From Lentisphaeria bacterium (GTDB lineage Bacteria > Verrucomicrobiota > Lentisphaeria > Victivallales > UBA1829): DNA of 64,000 bases. Made by a program: the position numbers and the translations under genes. Where the stretch lies: assembly GCA_017541665.1 (NCBI GenBank), contig JAFXYP010000008.1, forward strand, positions 1-64,000, in the 5' to 3' direction. This document shows, one piece after another, positions 53,085 through 61,590 of the stretch (positions within the stretch are counted from its first letter, which is position 1; each line of letters starts with the position of its first letter). The notes under the pieces were generated by a model, which saw only the letters and a program-made list of their open reading frames with translations, was not told the DNA's origin and did not search any database.

Positions 53085-53649
53085 TCCCTTGTTCGTGAGC
53101 TGATAATAGATGTCCTGCGCTCGCAGGGAATCCTTCGTGCGTTCGCCGTTTTCGGCTTCTTTGTAGCAGATGAAGACGTCGTAAGGCTCCTCCTGCGAAG
53201 ATATCCTGAGGATACTCTTCTGTATCTCCGCGATGCGGTGCGCTTCTTTTTTCGTAGATGCTGCGGTCGGTCTCAGAGGCGTACTTCAGTGCGTTCCGGT
53301 AGTCGGGATCGGCGAGGATGGAGTCGAACTGCACGCGGTGGCAGGTCGGGATGCGCTCGTGATTGGCGGGGTCCTCGACGTATTCGATGCCGTATTTTGA
53401 TATGAGCTGTCCCCACCAGGCTTCGGGGTCCTCCCCGTCGAGATCGAGAATGGCCGCATAGACGTTGGCGGCCTTGTCGAAGTTGTTGGCCTGGCGGAAA
53501 TGCTCCGCGCGGTTGTAGAGTTGTTCCCGCTGCTCCGTATCGATCCTCGGAAATGTCGTCAGCATGCCGCAATAAGTACATTCCCGGGAAGTCTCGCCTT
53601 CCCTGAGTTCGTTCATGCCGCCGCACATCTTACATTGGATTTTTGCCAT
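53047..53649 (-). pseudogene. zinc ribbon and start of TIR domain, N-terminal part of the frameshifted gene
   Basis: 200 codons, of which 53247-53649 is genuine. It has the ATG and GGAG box of the whole gene. The N-terminus is a zinc ribbon (CKMCGG and CTYCG), followed by a TPR-like helix pair (RQANNFDKAANVYAAIL) and LKYASETDRSIYEK. At a run of six A (T6 at 53247-53252 on the + strand) the frame slips. With one A fewer it continues EAHRIAEIQKSILRISSQ and EEPYDVFICYKE, the start of the TIR domain. The remaining codons of this frame are out-of-frame. Confidence 0.75.
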
Positions 53650-53685
53650 CGTATTCTGTTCTCCGAATCGTTAGTTTTTTCATGT

Positions 53686-53714
53686 AGTATATACCTCGGA
53701 TCGGGAAAAAGCAA
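53686..53714 (-). promoter_or_regulatory. promoter of the TIR gene
   Basis: Reading leftward: TTGCTT (53714-53709), a 17-bp spacer and TATACT (53691-53686), about 40 bases before the ATG. The stretch 53715-54091 holds no gene I can support; one minus-strand frame (54087-53851) encodes a short hydrophobic peptide of uncertain reality. Confidence 0.65.
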
Positions 53715-54091
53715 ATTCCTTTTCAAAAAAAACCGAGAAAAGAACGTCTCCTGTGTAAGATGAGATATTTGTTTGAACCATAAACAACTCGCCTTGAATA
53801 CTATTCCGAATTGTGAGATTAAGTGTAGCGCGGAAGAAGCCATGGATGTATTATCGCAATCGTATGCTTTGCCGGCAACCGCCCCGTGCAATACAGGTCG
53901 AGGTTGAACAGGACCGATTAAAAAAAGAACAACCAGATAGAAGACACACTACAATGAAGATAGCGACAACTGTTGCTATCCCGCATTCAATCATAACCTC
54001 TATCCAGCTCGGACAAGTATCTTTCGCTTCATTCTTTGAGGTTAAATGAGGAGAACCCCTGAAAAGACGGAGGAACTCCAAAAGCAATCAG

Positions 54092-54144
54092 ATTCCCAAT
54101 AGGACGCGGGTTCGTATACCACGGCAAGGTATTCAGCGAAACAG
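54092..54144 (+). repeat. 53-bp repeat, copy 3
   Basis: Same length and order as 48092-48144 with six substitutions. It marks the right end of the patchwork region. Confidence 0.7.
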
Positions 54145-54220
54145 GGTGGTATTGTCTCCGAATCTTTTTTTTTGAGAATGCGATCCTCGATTTTTTCCTA
54201 AAAATATATAGAAAATGCAT

Positions 54221-54248
54221 TTGACTTACGGCATCGGCGGGGTATATT
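54221..54248 (+). promoter_or_regulatory. promoter and structured leader of the PQQ-propeller gene
   Basis: TTGACT at 54221-54226, a 16-bp spacer and TATATT at 54243-54248. The leader of about 140 nt contains two GC-rich stems (CCCCTCCGA with TCGGAAGGGG at 54281-54305, and GCCGAA with TTCGGC around 54324-54349). Confidence 0.7.
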
Positions 54249-54393
54249 GTTATAACTTATCGGCAATCGGCGACTGTTCTCCCCTCCGAAACGCATCGGA
54301 AGGGGGGCCCGTACCGAACCTCAGCCGAATCCACAAACCAGCTTCGGCCCGAGAAAGACCGCGGCTGTATGCGTTAGCTTGGAGATCGACATC

Positions 54394-55662
54394 ATGAACA
54401 AGACTTTGTTAGCTGCAGCGATGGCTGTCATGGGCGCGGCGGCTCTGTTCGCAGGGGACGTGCCCAGGTTCCGCGGGGAAAACTCGCAGGGTATGTACAC
54501 GAATGAAAAAGGACTGATGAAGACCTGGCCGAAGGAAGGTCTGACTCCGAAATGGACTTATACCGGACTCGGCGAAGGCTGGTCCAGCGTGGCAAAGGTC
54601 GGGAACCGCCTGTACATCACCGGTACCGGCACGGGACGTCCGCGGAAGGAAACCGTGTTCTGCCTCGACCTGGACGGCAAGGAAATCTGGAAGACGGTCA
54701 CCGGTGGCGCATGGGAAAGGTCGTACCCCGGCGCCCGCTGCACCCCGACTTACGTGCCCGGGGAGAAGGAAGGCGAGGGACGTCTTCTGACGACAACCGG
54801 TGACGGCGAGGTCTTCTGCCTGAACGCCGCCGACGGGAAGATCCTGTGGCAGAAGAATATCGCGAACGAATACGGCTCGAAATTCGGTATGTGGGCCATG
54901 GCGGAATGCCCGGTGGTGAAGGACGGTGTCGTCTTCGTGACCGCGGGCGGCAGCAAGGCGCTCGTGGTGGCGCTGAAGGTCGCCGACGGCTCCGAGGTCT
55001 GGACCGCCAAGTCCAACGGCGACACGCTGGCCTACGTTACCCCGGTCATCGTCCGCGACCAGCTGGTCGTGATGACCGGCGCGAAAGTGAACGGCATCAG
55101 CCTCAAGGACGGCACCGTTATGTGGGAAGACAATTATGCACAGACCTCCGGCGTAAGCGGCATGGGCGGCGTCAACTGCAATTCCCCCACGGTGGAGGAG
55201 GACCGATTCTATGTATCCGCCGGATACGACCAGGGCGGCGTCCTGTATGAACTGAACAAGGACGGGAAGGGAGTCACGGTCATCTGGAAGAACAAGAAAC
55301 TTGACCCGCACCACGACTGCACCGTGCTGGTCAACGGCCTGCTCTACGGCTCGAACTGGACCGGCAACAACAGCGGCAACTGGATGTGCGTGGACTGGGA
55401 AACTGGCGAGACCATCTATGAAGTCCCGTGGGAACGCCTCGGCAAAGGATGCTTGATCTACGCGGACGGCCTGATCTACATGTACGAGGAGAAACGCGGC
55501 ACGATCGCCATCGCCAAGCCGGGCGAAAAGCTTGACGTCATCAGCAGTTTCCAGATCAAATTCGGTGACAAGGAACACTGGGCGCATCCCGTCATTTGCG
55601 ACGGCATCCTGTACGTGCGCCATGGGAACGTCCTCGGCGCGTTCGATATCAAGGCGAAATAA
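54394..55662 (+). CDS. secreted PQQ-type beta-propeller protein
   Basis: 422 aa from the ATG at 54394 (GGAG 10 bases upstream); a TTG 15 bases earlier is unlikely. A signal peptide (residues 1-20, LFAGD) precedes PRFRGENSQGMY, the PxFRGPxxxG-type opening common in PQQ-like proteins of the Planctomycetes group. Seven or eight propeller blades follow, each with an A-x-D-G-K-x-x-W-type strand (LDLDGKEIWK, LNAADGKILWQ, LKVADGSEVWT). No PQQ-dependent dehydrogenase active site is evident, so it is more likely a binding scaffold, BamB-like. It precedes the operon with a second propeller protein but has its own promoter. Confidence 0.85.
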   Translation: MNKTLLAAAMAVMGAAALFAGDVPRFRGENSQGMYTNEKGLMKTWPKEGLTPKWTYTGLGEGWSSVAKVGNRLYITGTGTGRPRKETVFCLDLDGKEIWKTVTGGAWERSYPGARCTPTYVPGEKEGEGRLLTTTGDGEVFCLNAADGKILWQKNIANEYGSKFGMWAMAECPVVKDGVVFVTAGGSKALVVALKVADGSEVWTAKSNGDTLAYVTPVIVRDQLVVMTGAKVNGISLKDGTVMWEDNYAQTSGVSGMGGVNCNSPTVEEDRFYVSAGYDQGGVLYELNKDGKGVTVIWKNKKLDPHHDCTVLVNGLLYGSNWTGNNSGNWMCVDWETGETIYEVPWERLGKGCLIYADGLIYMYEEKRGTIAIAKPGEKLDVISSFQIKFGDKEHWAHPVICDGILYVRHGNVLGAFDIKAK

Positions 55663-55888
55663 GCCTGTCGCATCCGCACGGAACCGGCAAGACTGACTGC
55701 GAAGCCGCTGCCGGATTCCCGGCGTTCGCACTTGCCCTCGCGCTGAATTCGAATGCGCAGGAATCCGTTTTTCCTGCAGCCGCATTCCTTTTCACGGTTC
55801 CTTTTTTCCGGGGGCCTTTCACGCGCGCACGTGTGCGCACTCAAATCGAACGGAATCAAAACGACCCTTTCCCAGCAAGGAACAGACC

Positions 55889-56515
55889 ATGACCAGCGAA
55901 GCTCCGATCAAAACAGAAAAACTCGTCATTTGCGCGTGCCGGAAATACCGGAAGATCCCGCAGGACGTGCTTGAGGAGGCCGTGAAAGTCGCGGCGTCCG
56001 AAGGTGTCCCCTGCGAAATCGTGCCGGATCTCTGCCTCGAAGCGGTTTCCGGCCGGACATTTTCGGACAATGAAAGGATCCTGGCATGTCAGACGCGGGC
56101 AGTCCGGGCGATGTTCGGCGCGGAAACCGACTGCCTGGACGGGCAGAAAGTCAATCAGGAGACGGTCCGCGAAGCCGTCCGCGCGCTCGCCACTCCGCAG
56201 AACTGGGTCCCATGGTTCCCCGTGATCGACGCTTCCCGCTGCGTCAACTGCGGCAAATGCGCCGATTTCTGCATGTTCGGCGTTTACGAGAAAGCCGATG
56301 GGGCCTTCCGCGTCGTGCATCCCGCGGCGTGCAAGACCGACTGTCCCGCCTGCGCCCGCATCTGCCCCGCGAACGCGATCATTTTCCCGAAATCCAGGGA
56401 AGGCCGCCTGAACGGCGCTTTGGACGAACCCGTGAAGCCGTCCCCAGACGACCAGACGTCGTTCCGCGAGCGCCTGGAGTACCGGAAGAAAGTACGGCTT
56501 TTCCGCGACAGCTGA
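55889..56515 (+). CDS. 4Fe-4S ferredoxin-type protein, first gene of the isoprenoid/radical SAM operon
   Basis: 208 aa. The N-terminal 110 residues have a conserved CACRKYRK segment with extra cysteines (CEIVPDLCLE) and no family I recognise. Two 4Fe-4S motifs follow: CVNCGKCADFCMFG (about 117-130) and CKTDCPACARICPANAI (about 149-165, atypical spacing). The C-terminus is charged. It probably passes electrons to the radical SAM enzyme encoded next. AAGGAAC lies before the ATG, and the next gene starts after 18 bases. The 226 bases upstream show no clear promoter. Confidence 0.8.
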   Translation: MTSEAPIKTEKLVICACRKYRKIPQDVLEEAVKVAASEGVPCEIVPDLCLEAVSGRTFSDNERILACQTRAVRAMFGAETDCLDGQKVNQETVREAVRALATPQNWVPWFPVIDASRCVNCGKCADFCMFGVYEKADGAFRVVHPAACKTDCPACARICPANAIIFPKSREGRLNGALDEPVKPSPDDQTSFRERLEYRKKVRLFRDS

Positions 56516-56533
56516 ACCGAAAACGAGGAACGC

Positions 56534-57730
56534 ATGAAGCTATCCGCCATCACACGAATCATGACCGGATGCTCCTGGCGGGCACAGCGGAATCTGCTGC
56601 GGTTCGCATGGAACGGGCATCGTGCGGTCCGTGCGTTCGAACGACGGATGAAGCGCGGCGAACCGTTCTTCCCGGCGTTCCTGATGCTCTCGGTCACAAA
56701 CCGGTGCAACCTGAAATGCCGCGGCTGCTGGGTCTCGCAGACGAATCCTCCGTGCAGCCTCACCCTGAAGCAGATGCAGGGGATCATCGACACTGCCGCC
56801 CGGCACAAGTCGCGGTTCTTCGGGATCCTGGGCGGCGAACCGCTGTTCCATCCCGACCTCATGGCGCTCTTCCGCAACAACCCCGGAGCCTATTTTCAGC
56901 TGTACACGAACGGGACGATGCTGGACAAAAAAACGGCGGACGAACTCGCGAAGCTCGGCAATGTGACACCGCTCATCAGCATCGAGGGGCTGGAGACCGA
57001 ATCCCGCCGCAGACGCGGCCGCGACGACGTGTTCGCGCGTTCGATGAACGGACTTGAGGCGGCGGTGAAGGCGGGGCTTTTCACCGGCGTGACCGCCAGC
57101 ATCAACCGGAAGAACTTCGATGAGCTCGTGAGCCGCGAATACCTCGATTTTCTCATCGGCAAAGGCGTGCATTACATCTGGTATTTCATCTATCGCCCAT
57201 GCGGGACCGACCCCGAATGCGAAAACGCCCTTGACCGCGACCATGTGCTGAAACTCCGGCAGTTCCTGGTGGAACAGCGCCGTACCGCAAAGATCCTGAT
57301 CCTGGACGCCTACTGGGACGCGGACGGGCGGGCTCTCTGCCCCGGCGCAATAGGGCTCTCGCACCACATCGCCCCGAACGGCGCGGTGGAATTCTGTCCG
57401 ATCATGCAGGCCGCGGGCGGCTTCCTGAATGCCGACGCGTCCAATCTGGAGGCCATCTTCCAGCAGGAAACGCTGCTGTCCGGGCTTCGGAAGTTCAGCG
57501 CGGGGCAGGGGCGGGACTGCATGGTCATGAAGTCACCGCATGAGCTTCGCGACTTCCTCGCCGCGAACGGCGCGCAGGACTCCTCCGGGCGCGACACGTT
57601 CTTCCGCGAGCTTGCGGAACGCGAGCCGATTTCCTGCCACGACGTCCCCGGCGCCGAGATTCCCGAACGCTCCGCGGCATACCGTTTCGGAAAACGCAAC
57701 TATTTCTTCGGATTCGGAGCCTACGGATGA
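56534..57730 (+). CDS. radical SAM enzyme of the isoprenoid operon
   Basis: 398 aa. The SAM-cleaving cluster motif is NRCNLKCRGCW with C58, C62 and C65, followed by the GGEPLFHPDL loop and TNGTMLDKKTADEL. A short basic N-terminal helix (about residues 8-45) may bind membranes. The C-terminal part has further cysteines (CGTDPEC, ALCPGAIG, EFCPIMQAAGG), which could hold an extra iron-sulfur cluster as in SPASM proteins or HpnH-like hopanoid enzymes. The adjacent ferredoxin and prenyl enzymes suggest it modifies an isoprenoid. Its stop overlaps the next start (ATGA). Substrate unknown. Confidence 0.85.
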   Translation: MKLSAITRIMTGCSWRAQRNLLRFAWNGHRAVRAFERRMKRGEPFFPAFLMLSVTNRCNLKCRGCWVSQTNPPCSLTLKQMQGIIDTAARHKSRFFGILGGEPLFHPDLMALFRNNPGAYFQLYTNGTMLDKKTADELAKLGNVTPLISIEGLETESRRRRGRDDVFARSMNGLEAAVKAGLFTGVTASINRKNFDELVSREYLDFLIGKGVHYIWYFIYRPCGTDPECENALDRDHVLKLRQFLVEQRRTAKILILDAYWDADGRALCPGAIGLSHHIAPNGAVEFCPIMQAAGGFLNADASNLEAIFQQETLLSGLRKFSAGQGRDCMVMKSPHELRDFLAANGAQDSSGRDTFFRELAEREPISCHDVPGAEIPERSAAYRFGKRNYFFGFGAYG

Positions 57731-59208
57731 ACGAGACCAGACAGACTGTCCCTCAGGACGCCGCACTCCGCGAAAGATTCCGCCTGGCCGCCGCCGACCA
57801 TGTGACCGCCGCCGGGCTGAATCCTCCTTTGAGCCTGCACCTGCTGGCACGGCATGCGGAACGCCTCGTCACCGAACTGGAACTGACCGGATGCGGATTT
57901 GACCATTATGCCATGATCGAACTGAACAATGCGCTCTGGCGTCCGTATTTCCCGCACATCGCCCGGAAACAGCGCCTGCTGCTCCTGCCATTTTGCCTTC
58001 GCAAACAGCCCGGCTGTCCTGCCGGCCACGACGACCTCGGCCTGATCTGCCGCGGCTGCGGCCAGTGCGGCATCCCGAGCCTTTCCGCCGAAGCGGATGC
58101 GCTCGACATGCCGGTGCTGGTCGCGGAGTCGAGTTCCGCCGTAGCGGACTGGGTGGAGCAGGGCGAGATCCAGGCAGTCGTCGGCGTTTCCTGCCTCGAC
58201 TCGCTCGAAAAATCGTTCCCCGCCATGCTGCGTTCCGCCGTGCCGGGGATCGCTGTGCCGCTGCTCCGTGACGGCTGCAAGGACACGGTGTTCGACCCGG
58301 ATAACCTGAAACGGGCTCTGGCCGTGCCGCAGGGGACGGAGCTGCATGCTTTTTCCTATCATGAAGTCCGGGAACGGATCGACGCTCTGTTCACGCCGGA
58401 TGGCATGGCAGCATACATCCCGGACAACATGCTCCGCGGGGAAACCGTCCGCGCCCTGAGCGCACATGGCAAGCATTACCGCCCGAAGATCACGGCGGGC
58501 TGCTGGGCGGCCCTGGCCGCGTCCGCGCCCGATCTGCCGGACTATCTGGAACCGATCGCGCTGGCCGTCGAGTGTTTCCACAAAGCATCCCTGATTCACG
58601 ACGATATCGAGGACGGCGATGCGGAACGCTACGGCGAACCGGCGTGCCACGTGCGGCTGGGACTGCCGGCTGCGCTGAACCTGGGCGACTACCTGATCGG
58701 CATCGGCTACCGTCTCTTCTGCCACGAATCCGTCCCCCCGGCGATGCGCGCCGCGCTCATCGCCGAAGCCGCCTCCGCCCATTGCGAACTTGCTCTCGGC
58801 CAGGCGCGCGAATTCGAGGCTCTGCAGAAACACGACCTCAAACCGGAAGGCTGCCTCGAAATCCACCGCCTGAAGACTGCGCCTGCGTTCCGCGTGGCGC
58901 TCTTCGCCGCCGCCATCGCCGCCGGGCGCTTCGATGAACTCCGCGCCATCTTCCATGCGTTCTCCGATAAACTCGGTGAAGCCTACCAGCTTTACGACGA
59001 CCTGGAGGACGAGGGGGAGAACCCGGCGTCGGCGGTCGACGTCCTGATGCGTTCGAACGGACATGACCGGGAGAAGGCTCGGGCGGAAACGGCCCGCATG
59101 TACCAGGCGAAACGCGAAGACATCTACGAACTTCTGGAACAGGTCGGCGACGTGCCGCTGAAGATCTTCCTGTATCGCCTCGCCGGAAAGGTGCTGAAAG
59201 ATGTTTGA
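57727..59208 (+). CDS. DUF116-polyprenyl synthase fusion
   Basis: 493 aa in two parts. Residues about 1-220 match the Cys-rich DUF116 family (CPAGHDDLGLICRGCGQCGIPSL, then VVGVSCLDSLEKSF), which is associated with iron-sulfur biochemistry. Residues about 230-493 form an all-helical prenyltransferase: KHYRPKITAG, the first Asp-rich motif HDDIEDGD (D292-D296) and the second YDDLEDEGE (D424-D428). Both motifs are intact, so chain elongation from IPP and allylic diphosphate is plausible. I know no other gene with this fusion, although DUF116 next to prenyl synthases is conceivable. It is coupled to the radical SAM gene by a 4-bp overlap and overlaps the next gene by 8. Confidence 0.85.
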   Translation: MNETRQTVPQDAALRERFRLAAADHVTAAGLNPPLSLHLLARHAERLVTELELTGCGFDHYAMIELNNALWRPYFPHIARKQRLLLLPFCLRKQPGCPAGHDDLGLICRGCGQCGIPSLSAEADALDMPVLVAESSSAVADWVEQGEIQAVVGVSCLDSLEKSFPAMLRSAVPGIAVPLLRDGCKDTVFDPDNLKRALAVPQGTELHAFSYHEVRERIDALFTPDGMAAYIPDNMLRGETVRALSAHGKHYRPKITAGCWAALAASAPDLPDYLEPIALAVECFHKASLIHDDIEDGDAERYGEPACHVRLGLPAALNLGDYLIGIGYRLFCHESVPPAMRAALIAEAASAHCELALGQAREFEALQKHDLKPEGCLEIHRLKTAPAFRVALFAAAIAAGRFDELRAIFHAFSDKLGEAYQLYDDLEDEGENPASAVDVLMRSNGHDREKARAETARMYQAKREDIYELLEQVGDVPLKIFLYRLAGKVLKDV

Positions 59209-59983
59209 CCTCGACTTTTTGAAGACCTGTTGCGCCGGGTTCGCCCGGATGACCGACGAGGCGCAGGACGCGCTCCGCGGGATCGTGCAGCTCATGCAGA
59301 CCCCGCGCGGGCTTTTCCCGGACCGGAGCGGACATGAGGATTTGTATTACACGCTGTTCGGGCTGTGCCTGGCATACGTGTCCGATGCGAAGATCGACCG
59401 GGAGGCGTGCGAAAAGACACTGGAACAAATGGCGCCCGCCGACCTCGTGCACCGGGCGGCTTTGAGATATAGCCGGAACCTCCTGAAACTGATGAATTTT
59501 CCCCGCGCGCTCCTGATGCTGCCTTTTCCCGTTGCGAAACTGGATTTCCCCGACCTGCCGGATTCCGCGTTCCCGCAGGGCGACCGTTATTCGCCGTATT
59601 CGTGTTTCCTGCGGAACGATGCATCCGCCGACTTGTCTCCGTACCGGTTGCCGGACGGGCTGTATTCGAATCTGAAAGGCTCTTCGGAATATGGCGTGGC
59701 GGCGACCGCGGCGGCGTTGTGTCTCCACCCCGACGAAACGACCGCGGCGGCGCTGGCAGGGCTTCAGGCCCCCGACGGGACGTTTCCCGGCGGCGATCTG
59801 CTGTCCGCGGCGGTCGCATTGTATGCGCTCAAACGCTCCGGTCATAAACCGTCATACGACGTGCGCGCATTTCTGAGCGGGTGTTTCCGCCCGGACGGCC
59901 TCTTCGGCGCGGTCCCGGGCGATCCCGCCGGCGACCTGGAATACACCGTGTACGGCCTGCTGGCCATGGGAGCGACGGCATGA
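59201..59983 (+). CDS. small alpha/alpha-toroid (prenyltransferase/squalene oxidase repeat) protein
   Basis: 260 aa, soluble and helical. It has repeats of the protein prenyltransferase/terpene cyclase type: RGIVQLMQTPRGLFPDRSG, AALAGLQAPDGTFPGGDLLSAAVALYAL and LSGCFRPDGLFGAVPGD, each ending in a QW-like turn (Q-x2-DG-x-F). There is no DxDD or zinc ligand set, so it is probably non-catalytic alone. It may be the second half of the cyclase encoded next, since the two together have the size of a squalene-hopene cyclase. The start overlaps the previous stop by 8 bases and the end overlaps the next start by 4. Confidence 0.78.
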   Translation: MFDLDFLKTCCAGFARMTDEAQDALRGIVQLMQTPRGLFPDRSGHEDLYYTLFGLCLAYVSDAKIDREACEKTLEQMAPADLVHRAALRYSRNLLKLMNFPRALLMLPFPVAKLDFPDLPDSAFPQGDRYSPYSCFLRNDASADLSPYRLPDGLYSNLKGSSEYGVAATAAALCLHPDETTAAALAGLQAPDGTFPGGDLLSAAVALYALKRSGHKPSYDVRAFLSGCFRPDGLFGAVPGDPAGDLEYTVYGLLAMGATA

Positions 59984-61590
59984 CGGACGCGCTGAGACAA
60001 TTCATCCTGTCGCACCGGCGCGAGGACGGCTTCATCGAGGGGCGCCTGTCGAGTTCGGCGGTCTCGACCGCGGTCGCATGCGTGGCGCTGGACCTGTACG
60101 GCGGGCATGACGACGCCGTGTCGGCAGGCAGACAATGGCTGCTCGCGCACCGCAATCACGACGGTCTGTACGGCGACTCCCCGGAATCTCCTGCGAATCT
60201 GACCGCGACATTCCTGGCCTACGCCGCGCTGCGCAACTCCCATGCCGACGCCGTGCACGAAGCGGAAAAATACCTGAACCGGACCTTCGGCGGGCTGGAC
60301 TTCGAATCGGTCCGCGCCGGACTGCTGAAGGAATACGGCAAAGATCTGACGTTTTCCGTGCCGCTGCTGGCGTTGGCGACGGCGTCCGGGTTCTTCCCCG
60401 ATGCCGCGGACGCCTGGCGGAGGATGCCCAATTTCCCGTTCGAGGCGGCCGTCCTGCCCGAATCGTGGTTCAAGTACCTGAATCTCCCGGTCGTGAGTTA
60501 CGCCATCCCCGCGCTCATCTGCGTCGGACTGGCCCAGCTTAAACACCGCCCGAACAAGCTTCGCGCGCTGGCCGTGAAAAAGGCGCTCCGCGTGCTCGTC
60601 GAGAAACAGCCGGAAGACGGCGGGTTCCTCGAAGCCGCTCCGCTGACCGGGTTCTGCGTGATCTGCCTTTGCGCCGCCGACCTGAGGGAACACCCCGCGG
60701 CAAAGCTCGCGGTGAACTTCCTGACGGAGACGCAGCGGGCGGACGGCTCGTGGCCCATCGACCGCGATCTGCGCCTGTGGACGACCTCACTCGCGCTGGA
60801 CGTACTCGCGCCTTCTCTGGACGCGGAGGAAAAAGCGCTCTACCGCACTCGCCTGCTGGCCGCGCAAACCAAGACCGAACACCCGTTCACGCGCTCCGCG
60901 CCCGGCGGCTGGGCGTGGACCACATATCCAGGCGGCGTGCCCGACGCGGACGATACATCGGCGGCGTTGATCGCGCTTCACGCGCTTGGCAAGGAGGCGT
61001 CCGAAGCCGTCTGCCATGGCATCGAATGGCTCCTGAACCTTCAGAATTCCGACGGCGGCATTCCGACCTTCTGTAAAGGCTGGGGCAAACTGCCGTTCGA
61101 CCGCAGTTGCCCGGACATCTCCGCCCACGCATACAAGGCGTTCTCGCTCTACGAAAACGAACTGCCGCCCGCACTGAAACGCCGTGTGGTCCGCGCGAAG
61201 ATGCGGATCGTGCGATATCTTCAGCGCGTCCAGCGGCCGGACGGTTCTTTCATCCCCCTCTGGTTCGGCGACCAGACGAATCCGTCGAAGGAAGCTCCCG
61301 AATACGGCAGCGCGGTCGTACTGAGCCATCTCGACGGCGCAGACCTGCCGTTCCTGGAGAAGACCCGCGAGTATCTCCGTTCGGTCCGCGGACCGGACGG
61401 CCTGTGGAATACGATCTGCGTCTCCGCCCGCTGTGCAACGGCGTTGAAACTGGACGGGGCATTCCTGAAACCCTACGCGGCGCATCCCGAAGCGCTACAG
61501 CCCGAACCGATCGGGCTGTATTTCGCGCATCTGTGGTACAGCGAAGAACTGTATGCGCCGCTTTTCCTCGCAAAGGCGGTGAACGCATGA
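59980..61590 (+). CDS. class II terpene cyclase-like protein (DxDD motif, squalene-hopene cyclase family)
   Basis: 536 aa from the ATG at 59980 (ATGA overlap). It is an alpha/alpha-toroid throughout. The proton-donor motif GGVPDADDTSAAL (D322-A-D324-D325-T) is the DxDD of class II cyclases. QW-like motifs are TQRADGSW, LQNSDGGIPTF, VQRPDGSF and VRGPDGLW. It is about 100 residues shorter than bacterial squalene-hopene cyclases. It would protonate and cyclise a linear prenyl chain, presumably the product of the adjacent prenyl synthase. The N-terminal 33 residues of the longer frame starting at 59881 are excluded because they lie inside the preceding gene. Confidence 0.82.
   Translation: MTDALRQFILSHRREDGFIEGRLSSSAVSTAVACVALDLYGGHDDAVSAGRQWLLAHRNHDGLYGDSPESPANLTATFLAYAALRNSHADAVHEAEKYLNRTFGGLDFESVRAGLLKEYGKDLTFSVPLLALATASGFFPDAADAWRRMPNFPFEAAVLPESWFKYLNLPVVSYAIPALICVGLAQLKHRPNKLRALAVKKALRVLVEKQPEDGGFLEAAPLTGFCVICLCAADLREHPAAKLAVNFLTETQRADGSWPIDRDLRLWTTSLALDVLAPSLDAEEKALYRTRLLAAQTKTEHPFTRSAPGGWAWTTYPGGVPDADDTSAALIALHALGKEASEAVCHGIEWLLNLQNSDGGIPTFCKGWGKLPFDRSCPDISAHAYKAFSLYENELPPALKRRVVRAKMRIVRYLQRVQRPDGSFIPLWFGDQTNPSKEAPEYGSAVVLSHLDGADLPFLEKTREYLRSVRGPDGLWNTICVSARCATALKLDGAFLKPYAAHPEALQPEPIGLYFAHLWYSEELYAPLFLAKAVNA

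Noticed and set aside
53247-53252. Programmed -1 frameshift at the A-tract of the TIR gene
   Set aside because: The zero frame reads GAA AAA AGA, not the X-XXY-YYZ phase needed; the required shift is +1 (one base skipped).
53851-54087. 78-codon lipoprotein-like frame on the minus strand
   Set aside because: A hydrophobic stretch with a Cys exists, but no ribosome-binding site, promoter or family similarity supports it.
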